Below are positions 38,965 through 47,075 of a stretch of 64,000 nt of DNA, piece by piece; positions within the stretch are counted from its first letter, which is position 1; the number at the start of each line of letters is the position of its first letter. The notes under the pieces were generated by a model. The model saw only the letters and a list, made by a program, of their open reading frames with translations, was not told where the DNA came from and did no database searches. The translations under genes were made by a program, and so were the position numbers. Origin of the DNA: Streptomyces sp. NBC_00440 (GTDB lineage Bacteria; Actinomycetota; Actinomycetes; Streptomycetales; Streptomycetaceae); contig NZ_CP107921.1 in the NCBI RefSeq assembly GCF_036014215.1, positions 5,153,501 through 5,217,500 on the forward strand, written 5' to 3'.

Positions 38965-40404
38965 GTGACCCGGATCGTGATCATCGGCGGCGGACCTGGC
39001 GGATATGAGGCTGCCCTGGTGGGCGCCCAGCTCGGCGCGGAGGTGACCGTCGTCGACTGCGACGGTCTCGGCGGGGCATCCGTGCTCACCGACTGCGTGC
39101 CCTCCAAGACTCTGATCGCCACGGCCGAGGTGATGACGACCTTCGACTCTTCGTACGAGGAGTTGGGCATCATCGTCGCCGACGACACCCCGCCGCTGGA
39201 ACAGGCGGCCCGGGTGGTCGGCGTGGACCTCGGCAAGGTGAACCGGCGGGTCAAGCGGCTCGCGCTCGCCCAGTCCCACGACATCACCGCATCGGTCACC
39301 AGGGCCGGCGCCCGGGTGATGCGCGGCCGCGGCCGGCTCGTCGGGCAGCAGGCGATGGACGGTTCCCGCCAGGTGGTCGTCACCGCCGCGGACGGCACCG
39401 AGGAGACGCTGACGGCCGACGCGGTCCTGCTCGCGACCGGCGGCCACCCCCGGGAGATCCCGGACGCGCAGCCGGACGGCGAGCGCATCCTGAACTGGAC
39501 ACAGGTGTACGACCTGGACGAGCTCCCCGAGGAGCTCATCGTGGTCGGGTCCGGTGTCACCGGCGCCGAGTTCGCGGGCGCCTACCAGGCGCTCGGCTCG
39601 CGCGTCACGCTCGTCTCCAGCCGTGACCGGGTGCTCCCCGGCGAGGACCCGGACGCCGCCGCGGTCCTGGAGGACGTGTTCCGCCGCCGGGGCATGAACG
39701 TGATGGCCCGCTCGCGCGCCGCCGCCGCCAAGAGGGTGGGGGACCGGGTCGAGGTCACCCTGGCCGACGGCCGGGTCATCTCCGGCACGCACTGCCTGAT
39801 GGCGGTCGGCGCCATCCCCAACAGCGCGGGCATGGGCCTGGACGAGGCCGGGGTCCGGCTCAAGGAGTCCGGCCACATCTGGACCGACAAGGTCTCCCGT
39901 ACGAGCGCCCCCGGCGTCTACGCGGCCGGTGACGTCACCGGGATCTTCGCTCTCGCCTCGGTCGCGGCCATGCAGGGCCGCATCGCGATGTACCACTTCC
40001 TCGGTGACGCGGTGCAGCCGCTGAACCTCAAGACGGTCTCCTCCAACGTCTTCACCGACCCGGAGATCGCCACCGTCGGTTACACCCAGGCCGACGTCGA
40101 CTCGGGCAAGATCGAGGCGCGGGCCGTCAAGCTGCCGCTGCTGCGCAACCCGCGCGCCAAGATGCAGGGCATCAGGGACGGCTTCGTCAAGATCTTCTGC
40201 CGTCCCGGTACCGGCATCGTGGTCGGCGGGGTGGTCGTGTCCCCGCGGGCCAGCGAGCTGATCCACCCGATCTCGATCGCGGTCGACAACAACCTGACGG
40301 TGGAGCAGATCGCGAACGCCTTCACCGTGTACCCGTCGCTCTCCGGCTCGATCGCCGAAGTGGCACGGCAGTTGCACACCCGGAAGATGGCCGGCGAGGC
40401 CTGA
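38965..40404 (+). CDS. lpdA: LpdA-type NAD(P)H-quinone/flavoprotein reductase
   Basis: A 479-residue class I FAD pyridine-nucleotide reductase: IIGGGPGGYEAAL dinucleotide site, second GSGVTGAEFAGAYQ site for NAD(P)H, AAGDVTG FAD contact and a C-terminal dimerisation domain (VSSNVFTDPEIATVGYTQ...). The redox-active pair of lipoamide dehydrogenase (GGTCxxxGCIPSK) is reduced here to GGASVLTDCVPSK: the first cysteine is gone, as in mycobacterial LpdA, which reduces quinones rather than lipoamide. The GTG with GAGGCGG upstream gives VTRIVIIGGG; a longer frame runs upstream through repeat-like sequence. Role probably redox defence. Confidence 0.9.
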   Translation: MTRIVIIGGGPGGYEAALVGAQLGAEVTVVDCDGLGGASVLTDCVPSKTLIATAEVMTTFDSSYEELGIIVADDTPPLEQAARVVGVDLGKVNRRVKRLALAQSHDITASVTRAGARVMRGRGRLVGQQAMDGSRQVVVTAADGTEETLTADAVLLATGGHPREIPDAQPDGERILNWTQVYDLDELPEELIVVGSGVTGAEFAGAYQALGSRVTLVSSRDRVLPGEDPDAAAVLEDVFRRRGMNVMARSRAAAAKRVGDRVEVTLADGRVISGTHCLMAVGAIPNSAGMGLDEAGVRLKESGHIWTDKVSRTSAPGVYAAGDVTGIFALASVAAMQGRIAMYHFLGDAVQPLNLKTVSSNVFTDPEIATVGYTQADVDSGKIEARAVKLPLLRNPRAKMQGIRDGFVKIFCRPGTGIVVGGVVVSPRASELIHPISIAVDNNLTVEQIANAFTVYPSLSGSIAEVARQLHTRKMAGEA

Positions 40405-40525
40405 CGCGAGGGGCGCCGGTGGTCGGTCGGCCGGCGACCGCGCCCCTTATACCACTTGCTGACCCCATCTGTGCGCAACTTCTGTTTTTCGGCGCAAAGT
40501 GCTGAGAACTATCGGCCGGTCAGGT

Positions 40526-40531
40526 TACTGT
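40526..40531 (+). promoter_or_regulatory. -10 box (TACTGT) of the DeoR-family gene
   Basis: TACTGT-N7-GTG with no ribosome site, the same layout as upstream of birA. Leaderless start predicted. Confidence 0.5.
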
Positions 40532-40538
40532 CTGTTTC

Positions 40539-41507
40539 GTGTTCGCTGCTGAACGTCGCCAATTGATCCTTGAAATGGTGCGTGCCAACGGGGCCGTGTC
40601 GCTCCGTGAGCTCGCCCGTGTCGTCCAGACCTCCGAAGTGACCGTACGGCGGGACGTGCGGGCACTGGAGGCAGAAGGACTCCTCGACCGCCGCCATGGC
40701 GGTGCGGTACTGCCGGGTGGTTTTACGCGAGAGTCCGGCTTTCCGCAGAAATCCCATCTCGCGACCGCCGAGAAGACGGCCATCGCCGATCTCGCCGCCG
40801 GGCTCGTCGAAGAAGGCGAAGCCATCGTGGTGGGCGCGGGGACGACCACACAGGAGCTGGCCCGCCGGCTCGCACGCGTCCCCGGACTGACGGTGGTCAC
40901 CAACTCCCTCCTGGTGGCCCAGGCGTTGGCCCATGCCAACCGGGTCGAGGTGGTGATGACCGGTGGCACGCTGCGCGGGTCCAACTACGCGCTGGTGGGA
41001 AGCGGAGCCGAGCAGTCCCTCCAGGGGCTGCGGGTCTCCCGCGCCTTCCTCTCCGGCAGCGGGCTGACCGCCGAGCGCGGCCTTTCCACCTCCAACATGC
41101 TCTCGGCCAGCGTCGACCGGGCGCTGGTCCAGGCCGCCGCGGAGGTCGTCGTCCTCGCGGACCACACCAAGCTGGGCACCGACACCATGTTCCAGACCGT
41201 GCCGACAGATGTGATCACCCGGCTGGTCACCGACGAGCCGTCCGCCCAGGACGACCGTGCGGCAACGGAGTTGCAGGCGCTGGCCGACCAGGGCGTGCAG
41301 ATCGCGGTGGCCGGGCCGGGAGGTGGCGCGGGCTCCGGAGCGGGCGGTGAGACCACCCCTGCCGGGCGACCGCCCCGCAGGGACATGCCGCTCCCCGGGC
41401 AGCGGCGTACGCACCCGGGCGGACCGGGGCCGCAGCCGCTGCGCAGCGCGGTCTCGCTCGCCGAGCAGCAACAGCAGGCGCGGGTGGCCGACATGCGCCG
41501 GCGCTAG
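40539..41507 (+). CDS. DeoR-family transcriptional regulator
   Basis: A 322-residue regulator: N-terminal helix-turn-helix (ILEMVRANGAVSLRELARVVQTSEVTVRRDVRALEAEGLLDRRHGGAV, about 9-57) and a phosphosugar-binding sensor domain (GAGTTTQELARRLA, VTNSLLVAQAL, MTGGTLRGSNYALVG, VVLADHTKLG). It should respond to a phosphorylated sugar. The last 65 residues are a Gly/Pro/Arg-rich, probably disordered extension that is unusual for the family. Lying between the deo-type genes and accA2, it is a candidate binder of CTACGCGCGTAG, but its own promoter lacks that site, so this is inference only. Confidence 0.92.
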   Translation: MFAAERRQLILEMVRANGAVSLRELARVVQTSEVTVRRDVRALEAEGLLDRRHGGAVLPGGFTRESGFPQKSHLATAEKTAIADLAAGLVEEGEAIVVGAGTTTQELARRLARVPGLTVVTNSLLVAQALAHANRVEVVMTGGTLRGSNYALVGSGAEQSLQGLRVSRAFLSGSGLTAERGLSTSNMLSASVDRALVQAAAEVVVLADHTKLGTDTMFQTVPTDVITRLVTDEPSAQDDRAATELQALADQGVQIAVAGPGGGAGSGAGGETTPAGRPPRRDMPLPGQRRTHPGGPGPQPLRSAVSLAEQQQQARVADMRRR

Positions 41508-41541
41508 AGGCTGCCGACGCCAGGGCTTTGCAAGCCCGTAC

Positions 41542-41590
41542 ACGGAGCGAGCCCCCGGCCGGTGTGTGTCCGGCCGGGGGCTCGCTCCGT
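41542..41590. terminator. strong terminator hairpin
   Basis: Perfect 21-bp inverted repeat (41542-41562 and 41570-41590), 7-nt loop, between convergent deoR-type and accA2 genes. Confidence 0.88.
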
Positions 41591-41597
41591 AGCTGTT

Positions 41598-41621
41598 GGC
41601 CGGCCACTTCCGTGGCCGGCC
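41598..41621. terminator. second hairpin, accA2 side
   Basis: GGCCGGCCAC-TTCC-GTGGCCGGCC: 10-bp perfect stem with 4-nt loop, next to the first terminator. Confidence 0.75.
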
Positions 41622-41666
41622 GGTCCTGTCTGCGTCGGTCTTGTCTGCGTCGGTCCTGTCTGCGTC
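41622..41666. repeat. 15-bp tandem repeat, three units
   Basis: ggtcctgtctgcgtc three times with one change; the third copy runs into the accA2 stop codon. Confidence 0.8.
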
Positions 41667-43419
41667 AGTCCTTGATTTCGCAGATCGTGGCGCCGGAGGA
41701 GACGGAGGCGCCGATTTCGGCGGTGAGGCTCTTGATGGTGCCGGAGCGGTGGGCGTTGAGGGGCTGTTCCATCTTCATCGCTTCGAGGACGACGACGAGG
41801 TCGCCTTCCTTGACTTCCTGGCCTTCTTCGACGGCGACCTTGACGATGGTGCCCTGCATGGGGGAGGCGAGGGAGTCGCCGGACGCGGCGGAGCCGGCTT
41901 TCTTCGCGGCCCTGCGCTTGGGCTTGGCGCCCGCGGCCAGACCGGTGCGGGCCAGGGTCATGCCCAGCGAGGAGGGCAGGGAGACTTCCAGGCGTTTGCC
42001 GCCGACCTCGACGACGATCGTCTCGCGTCCTGCTTCGTCCTCGTCCGTGTCGCCGCCGGCGGGGGCGAAGGGCGGGATCTCGTTGACGAACTCGGTCTCG
42101 ATCCACCGGGTGTGGATACGGAACGGGTCGGAGGTGAAGGCGGGGTCGGTGACGACCGCGCGGTGGAAGGGGATGGCGGTGGCCATGCCCTCGACGGTGA
42201 ACTCCTCCAGGGCGCGGGCGGCGCGCTGGAGGGCCTGCTGGCGGGTGGCGCCGGTGACGATGAGCTTGGCGAGGAGGGAGTCCCAGGCGGGGCCGATCAC
42301 CGAGCCGGACTCGACGCCCGCGTCGAGGCGGACACCGGGGCCGGTCGGCGGGGCGAAGGTGGTGACGGTGCCGGGGGCGGGCAGGAACCCGCGGCCGGGG
42401 TCTTCCCCGTTGATACGGAACTCGAAGGAGTGACCGCGCAGCTTCGGGTCGTCGTAGCCGAGTTCCTCGCCGTCGGCGATACGGAACATCTCACGGACCA
42501 GGTCGATGCCCGAGACCTCTTCGGTGACGGGGTGCTCGACCTGGAGGCGGGTGTTGACCTCCAGGAAGGAGATCGTGCCGTCGACGCCGACCAGGAACTC
42601 CACGGTGCCCGCGCCGACGTAGCCGGCTTCCTTGAGGATCGCCTTGGACGCCGCGTACAGCTCGGCGTTCTGCGCCTGGCTCAGGAACGGGGCGGGGGCT
42701 TCCTCGACGAGCTTCTGGTGGCGGCGCTGGAGGGAGCAGTCACGGGTGGAGACGACGACGACGTTGCCGTGCTGGTCGGCCAGGCACTGGGTCTCCACGT
42801 GCCGGGGCTTGTCGAGGTAGCGCTCGACGAAACACTCACCGCGCCCGAACGCGGCGACGGCCTCGCGTACGGCGGAGTCGTAGAGCTCGGGGATCTCTTC
42901 GAGGGTGCGGGCGACTTTGAGGCCGCGCCCGCCGCCGCCGAAGGCCGCCTTGATCGCGATCGGCAGCCCGTTCTCCTGGGCGAACGCCACGACTTCGGCG
43001 GAGCCTTCGACCGGGTCCGGGGTGCCGGCGACCAGGGGTGCGCCGGCGCGCTGCGCGATGTGGCGGGCGGCGACCTTGTCGCCGAGGTCGCGGATGGCCT
43101 GAGGCGGGGGGCCGATCCAGGTGAGGTCCGCGTCGAGGACGGCCTGGGCGAATTCGGCGTTCTCGGAGAGGAAGCCGTATCCGGGGTGGATGGCGTCGGC
43201 GCCCGAGTCCTTCGCGGCCTGCAGGACCTTGCCCATGTCCAGGTAGCTGGTGCCCGGGGTGTCACCGCCCAGGGCGAACGCCTCGTCGGCCGCGCGTACG
43301 TGCGGTGCGTCCCGGTCCGGCTCGGCGTAGACGGCTACGCTCGTGATCCCGGCGTCCCGGCAGGCCCGTGCGACACGGACAGCGATCTCGCCACGGTTGG
43401 CGATGAGCACCTTGTGCAC
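41665..43419 (-). CDS. accA2: acyl-CoA carboxylase alpha subunit (biotin carboxylase + biotin carrier)
   Basis: A 584-residue fused BC-BCCP subunit. N-terminal biotin carboxylase: [30 protein letters not shown]-grasp glycine loop [46 protein letters not shown]-terminal biotinyl domain with the acceptor lysine in EAMKM (Lys549). It carboxylates its own biotin and serves carboxyltransferase beta subunits such as PccB nearby, giving methylmalonyl-CoA or malonyl-CoA. BirA, encoded about 7 kb away, would biotinylate it. GTG start with GGGAG 5 nt upstream. A long leader with a foldable element lies upstream. Symbol by family and neighbourhood. Confidence 0.96.
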   Translation of the reverse strand: MHKVLIANRGEIAVRVARACRDAGITSVAVYAEPDRDAPHVRAADEAFALGGDTPGTSYLDMGKVLQAAKDSGADAIHPGYGFLSENAEFAQAVLDADLTWIGPPPQAIRDLGDKVAARHIAQRAGAPLVAGTPDPVEGSAEVVAFAQENGLPIAIKAAFGGGGRGLKVARTLEEIPELYDSAVREAVAAFGRGECFVERYLDKPRHVETQCLADQHGNVVVVSTRDCSLQRRHQKLVEEAPAPFLSQAQNAELYAASKAILKEAGYVGAGTVEFLVGVDGTISFLEVNTRLQVEHPVTEEVSGIDLVREMFRIADGEELGYDDPKLRGHSFEFRINGEDPGRGFLPAPGTVTTFAPPTGPGVRLDAGVESGSVIGPAWDSLLAKLIVTGATRQQALQRAARALEEFTVEGMATAIPFHRAVVTDPAFTSDPFRIHTRWIETEFVNEIPPFAPAGGDTDEDEAGRETIVVEVGGKRLEVSLPSSLGMTLARTGLAAGAKPKRRAAKKAGSAASGDSLASPMQGTIVKVAVEEGQEVKEGDLVVVLEAMKMEQPLNAHRSGTIKSLTAEIGASVSSGATICEIKD

Positions 43420-43521
43420 GATGGCTCCCTCCTTGCTGTGTCTTCCCCGCTCGCACCCGAGCCGGGTTTACTCGGCAGGTCATCGTGCCGAAGAGTTCGC
43501 TGAAACAAGCTGAGTTTAGGG

Positions 43522-43596
43522 ACTGCCGACACCGCGTTTCGACCTGTCCCCATAGGTGAGCTTCCCCACACGCGGTGTGACACGAGCTTCGGCAGT
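43522..43596 (-). promoter_or_regulatory. foldable element in the accA2 leader
   Basis: Outer pair ACTGCCG/CGGCAGT (43522-43528 with 43590-43596) stacks directly on inner pair ACACCGCG/CGCGGTGT (43529-43536 with 43571-43578), with an 11-nt bulge on one side and a small ACCT/AGGT hairpin in the loop. Orientation toward accA2 is inferred from a -10 box at 43650-43645 that would put it in the 5' UTR about 100 nt before the GTG. Confidence 0.5.
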
Positions 43597-43629
43597 GCCG
43601 CGAATTCCCTTGTCACACCACGGTACGGA

Positions 43630-43650
43630 GGGTTCTCAGAACCCACAGTA
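43630..43650 (-). promoter_or_regulatory. candidate accA2 promoter with dyad operator
   Basis: Minus strand TACTGT (43650-43645), then the perfect dyad GGGTTCT-C-AGAACCC (43630-43644) just past it, across the expected start site. The rest of the 521-bp gap (43420-43940) contains the leader element and the 11-bp array; no ORF is supported there. Confidence 0.5.
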
Positions 43651-43843
43651 GCCCCGCCATGCGGGTTAGGTCTCTGTCAGTCGGGACCGCTGCGGCTCGC
43701 GTTTCTTTGTGGGGTCCCTACGAACGGACGGGTGATTTTTTTGCCGCCCGTTCGGACCGTTCAGACCCCTTGTCCCGGCGACTACCCGTTAGTAGCCTGC
43801 GCGGTGTCGCACATACTTGCGGTAACAAGCGGAATCTGACAGG

Positions 43844-43931
43844 GACTCGACTCGGATTCGACCCGGATCCGGCTGGGATCCGAACCGGATTCGACCGGGG
43901 TCCGACCGGGGTCCGACTGGCATCTGACTGG
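43844..43931. repeat. 11-bp degenerate tandem array, eight units
   Basis: gactcgactcg, gattcgacccg, gatccggctgg, gatccgaaccg, gattcgaccgg, ggtccgaccgg, ggtccgactgg, catctgactgg. It ends 9 bp before a start codon. Same period as the array at 6472-6570. Confidence 0.8.
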
Positions 43932-43940
43932 GGGTGGCTC

Positions 43941-44396
43941 ATGGCGCGCAGGCCGGTGGCCTTGGTGGCCGCGATCGTCCTCTTCCTTGAGGCGTTCGGG
44001 ATCGCCTTCGTGAACCTGATACTCGGCAAGGTCGCCGACAACCAGAACATGTCCATGGCGGGCCTGGAACCGAGCGCGATAAGCACCGGCTCCTGGGTGG
44101 CCGGGGGTGTCTTCGGCGCCTATCTGCTGCTCTGTGCGTTCTTCCCGCTGCGCGCCGGGATCACGGACCGGGCGCCCGGCCGCTTCGGCCGGATCCTCCT
44201 GATCACCTGCGCCGTGGTGCACGGCGTCCTGGGGGCGCTCACCTGGGGCCTGGTCGGCTGGCCGGCCTTCGTCGTGATGATCGTGGTGCTCGGGCTGATC
44301 GTCCTGACCCTGGTGGCGTACGACAGGGACCGCCCGGAACCGGAGGCGGCCGAAGGCGAGCCGGACGTGTCCGGAGGCGCCCCCGCGGCTGTCTGA
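43941..44396 (+). CDS. four-TM integral membrane protein
   Basis: A 151-residue protein with four predicted TM helices (about 5-27, 48-68, 80-100, 105-128) and a short acidic Pro/Glu-rich cytoplasmic tail. No motif that I recognise; similar small membrane proteins lie between accA2 and maf in Streptomyces (from memory). The ATG has a GGGGGTGG site upstream that partly overlaps the end of the 11-bp repeat array, so the repeats set the upstream spacing of its translation start and perhaps its promoter. Confidence 0.8.
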   Translation: MARRPVALVAAIVLFLEAFGIAFVNLILGKVADNQNMSMAGLEPSAISTGSWVAGGVFGAYLLLCAFFPLRAGITDRAPGRFGRILLITCAVVHGVLGALTWGLVGWPAFVVMIVVLGLIVLTLVAYDRDRPEPEAAEGEPDVSGGAPAAV

Positions 44397-44463
44397 CACC
44401 GCCATATGTCCGACGGGCGAACGCTGTCCGAAGGGGCCTGGGGTCGGCCGGGAGGCGTCACCT

Positions 44464-44622
44464 GAGACCCTGCTCCTCGAACTGGACGCCGGGCGCGTCG
44501 ACTTCGTCGCGGGGCGGCTGACCGTACCGTCCGACGAGCGCACCGTGCGCCGCAAGCTGCACGACGAGTCGGTCGAGCTGGTCGTCAGGGCCTCGCGCGC
44601 GCTCGCCGAAGGCGGGCCTTGA
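44464..44622 (+). pseudogene. LysR-family regulator remnant
   Basis: An open frame of 52 codons without a start reads ETLLLELDAGRVDFVAGRLT ... ESVELVVRAS, which matches the substrate-binding domain of LysR regulators (LLxxLxxGxLDLVVGRL...LxLVVRAGHPLA), then stops early. The DNA-binding half and the distal half are missing. It lies in the 408-bp gap before the carboxylesterase and is probably what is left of that gene's former regulator. Confidence 0.5.
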
Positions 44623-44643
44623 TCCGGTCGGCCCATCCTCCCA

Positions 44644-44775
44644 GTGAACCCCCCTTTGAACCGACTCCCTGTGGACCAGGCACGCCCTGCGGAGAGCCCG
44701 GACGACGCCACCACGTCCACGCCCGCCACGGTGGAACCGGCGGACACTGTTGCCGCGGACTCCCTCACCGGCTGA
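44644..44775 (+). CDS. small hypothetical ORF (possible relic)
   Basis: A 43-codon GTG-initiated frame giving a polar Thr/Ala/Asp/Pro-rich peptide (PVDQARPAESPDDATTSTPA...). No ribosome site, no recognised family. It may be the disordered C-terminal tail of a deleted transporter or just chance. Listed because it fills the space between the LysR remnant and the carboxylesterase. Confidence 0.2.
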   Translation: MNPPLNRLPVDQARPAESPDDATTSTPATVEPADTVAADSLTG

Positions 44776-44804
44776 CCGCCGGTGACCGATACAGGAGGTA
44801 CGAG

Positions 44805-46088
44805 ATGACGGGCTCCGGCGCAGGGCTGACCCGGACCGGACCGGACGCAGGACCGGCCGGCGCAGGACGGACCGGCACCGAGCCGGTCCGGACGGGTCCC
44901 ATCCGCTATGCGACGGCCGAACGCTTCGGGCGGCCGCGCCCCGTGGCGGCGGGTGACACCCGCCCCTCCAGCGGCGAGATCTGCCCGCAACCGCCGTCCC
45001 GGCTCGACGCGGTGATGGGTCCGCCCCATGACAGCCGCCCCCAGGGCGAGGACTGCCTGAATCTGACGGTCACCACCCCGGCCGCCGACGGCGGGGCGCG
45101 CCCCGTGATGGTCTGGTTCCACGGCGGCGGGTTCAGCAGTGGTGCCGGGCTCATGGACTGGTACGACGGCAGCGCGCTCGCCGCCCAGGGCGACGTGGTG
45201 GTCGTCGGCGTCAACTACCGTGTCGGGGCCCTCGGTTACCTCTGCCTCGACGGTGTCAGCGAGGGGAACCTCGGCCTGTACGACCAGCTCGAAGCGCTCC
45301 GCTGGGTGCGGGAGCACATCGCGGAGTACGGGGGCGACCCCGGCAGCGTCACCGTGTTCGGCCAGTCGGCGGGCGGGATCTCGATCCGGCTGCTCATGGA
45401 GATGGACGAGGCCCGCGGGCTCTTCGGCCGGGCGATCCTGCAGAGCGCCCCGCTGGCGCTCACTGAGCGGTCCCGCGACGATTCCGCTGAGCTCGGCCGG
45501 ATCTTCGCGGACCACCTCGCCGCGCGGGGCGAGTCCCCTTCGACGGCGGGCCACGCGGCGCTCCTGGAGGCGCAGCGGGAGACCGCGGTGGCCCATCTGC
45601 TCAGGTCGGGCAGCGCGATGGAGCCTCCGTTCAGCCCGGTCGACGGCGTGCTCGCCCGGAACGGTGCGGCCTTCGCGGAGAACGTCCGCGGCCTGGACGT
45701 CCTGTACGGCTGGAACGCCGACGACATGACCGCCTTCCCCGGCGTGGAGGGCGATCCGGCGGAACTCACCGCGCGGATGTACGCCGCCCCGCTCGCGGAG
45801 CTGGGCGAACGGCTCGTACGGGCCGGTGCCCGCGTGCACGCCTACCGCCTCGACTGGCGCCCGGCGGGCTCGGCATTCGGCGCGACGCACTGCGTCGAAC
45901 TGCCGCTGCTGCTGGGCGGCAGGGCGGCCTGGCAGGGTGCCCCGATGCTGGGCAGCACGCCCTCGCACGAGGTCGACGCGCTCGGCGCCGCACTGCGCGC
46001 CACCTGGCTCGGCTTCGTACGGACCGGAGTTCCCGGCGCGGCGCCCGGCCCGCTGCACTGCTCCGACGGGCCGGTACCGGGCCGGTAA
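44805..46088 (+). CDS. carboxylesterase family B enzyme
   Basis: A 427-residue type B carboxylesterase: EDCLNLTV signature, VMVWFHGGGFSSGAG oxyanion loop, nucleophile elbow FGQSAGG, catalytic Glu region and ATHCVELPLLLGG with the His. It cleaves carboxylic esters. It is shorter at the N-terminus than secreted members, has no signal peptide, and its first 35 residues are a Gly/Thr/Arg-rich low-complexity tract coded by CCGG-rich repeats. AGGAGGT precedes the ATG. A decayed LysR gene lies upstream. Confidence 0.9.
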   Translation: MTGSGAGLTRTGPDAGPAGAGRTGTEPVRTGPIRYATAERFGRPRPVAAGDTRPSSGEICPQPPSRLDAVMGPPHDSRPQGEDCLNLTVTTPAADGGARPVMVWFHGGGFSSGAGLMDWYDGSALAAQGDVVVVGVNYRVGALGYLCLDGVSEGNLGLYDQLEALRWVREHIAEYGGDPGSVTVFGQSAGGISIRLLMEMDEARGLFGRAILQSAPLALTERSRDDSAELGRIFADHLAARGESPSTAGHAALLEAQRETAVAHLLRSGSAMEPPFSPVDGVLARNGAAFAENVRGLDVLYGWNADDMTAFPGVEGDPAELTARMYAAPLAELGERLVRAGARVHAYRLDWRPAGSAFGATHCVELPLLLGGRAAWQGAPMLGSTPSHEVDALGAALRATWLGFVRTGVPGAAPGPLHCSDGPVPGR

Positions 46089-46107
46089 CCGCCGCAGTTC
46101 GGACCCG

Positions 46108-46710
46108 TCAGACCCAGAGGTCCGTCAGGGATACGCCGAGGCCCGCCAGCAGCTTGCGCAGCAGTGGCAGTGAGAGGCCGATGACGTTGCCGGGGTCGCC
46201 CTCGATGGAGTCGATGAACGGCGCCGAGCGGCCGTCGAGGGTGAACGCCCCCGCGACATGGAGCGGTTCGCCGCTCGCCACGTACGCGGCGATCTCGGCG
46301 TCCGTCGGCTCGCCGAAGCGGACCGTGGTGGAGGCGGTGGCCGACGCGCTGCGGCCGTTCGCGGTGTCGATGACGCAGTGGCCGGTCTGCAGGACGCCCG
46401 CCCGGCCGCGCATCGACAGCCAGCGTGCGGTGGCCTCTTCGGCGTCGGCGGGCTTGCCGAGCGCCTCACCGTCCAGCTCCAGTACGGAGTCGCAGCCGAT
46501 GACGAGGGCGCCGGCCGCGGTGTCGCGGGCGGCGACGGAGCGCGCCTTGGCCTCGGCCAGTACGAGAGCGAGCTCGGCGGGGGTGGGCGCACTGATCGCG
46601 TCCTCGTCCACGCCGCTGACGATCACCTCGGGGTCGAGACCGGCGTTGCGGAGCAGTCCGAGACGGGCGGGCGATGCGGAACCGAGAACGAGCCGGCGCT
46701 GAGCAGTCAT
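46108..46710 (-). CDS. maf: Maf family nucleoside-triphosphate pyrophosphatase
   Basis: A 200-residue Maf protein: [18 protein letters not shown] (SxSPRR-like nucleotide site), [32 protein letters not shown] (catalytic Asp and the GKP loop) and the substrate motif [20 protein letters not shown]. It hydrolyses non-canonical or modified NTPs to NMP and PPi as house-cleaning. TACGAT-N6-ATG without a ribosome site suggests a leaderless transcript. Probably followed by no partner; 20 bp separate it from the carboxylesterase end. Confidence 0.95.
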   Translation of the reverse strand: MTAQRRLVLGSASPARLGLLRNAGLDPEVIVSGVDEDAISAPTPAELALVLAEAKARSVAARDTAAGALVIGCDSVLELDGEALGKPADAEEATARWLSMRGRAGVLQTGHCVIDTANGRSASATASTTVRFGEPTDAEIAAYVASGEPLHVAGAFTLDGRSAPFIDSIEGDPGNVIGLSLPLLRKLLAGLGVSLTDLWV

Positions 46711-46716
46711 GGGGTC

Positions 46717-46722
46717 ATCGTA
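46717..46722 (-). promoter_or_regulatory. -10 box (TACGAT) of maf
   Basis: TACGAT-N6-ATG on the minus strand; leaderless start predicted. Confidence 0.5.
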
Positions 46723-46792
46723 TGACCGCGCCCCGGCGCGCCCGGACCGGTGCGGGGCGGTTCGGCGCAGGCCCGTTCAGCTCGGGCTCGGT

Positions 46793-46921
46793 TCAACGCA
46801 GGCTCAGGACCGCCATCACGAGAATCATCGCCGCGGCGAGCACGAGACCGGCACGGCGCAGCATCGCCTGTACGTCTCGCAGCTCCTTGGGCGGTTTGTT
46901 CTCCGGGTCGGACCACAGCAT
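46793..46921 (-). CDS. mmpB: morphogenic membrane protein MmpB-like, 42 residues
   Basis: A 42-residue single-TM protein: a soluble start MLWSDPENKPPKELRD, an amphipathic VQAMLRR and a C-terminal TM helix (AGLVLAAAMILVMAVL). The sequence and the location between maf and the acyl-CoA carboxylase genes match the small conserved actinobacterial membrane protein named MmpB. Molecular function unknown; linked to morphogenesis by name. It is too short for routine gene calling. Confidence 0.75.
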   Translation of the reverse strand: MLWSDPENKPPKELRDVQAMLRRAGLVLAAAMILVMAVLSLR

Positions 46922-47075
46922 GCACTCGATGGTGCGGCCGGGAAGGGGTCCGGCGCCTGAGTACGGGTACTCAGGCCGGCCGGGCGTATCCGGGTCTCCG
47001 ACGGTATGTGACGATCCGTCAGTTGGCCGGAAGCCGCCTTGCTGCGCCGTGTTGTTGCCACGGTATAAAAATGGA

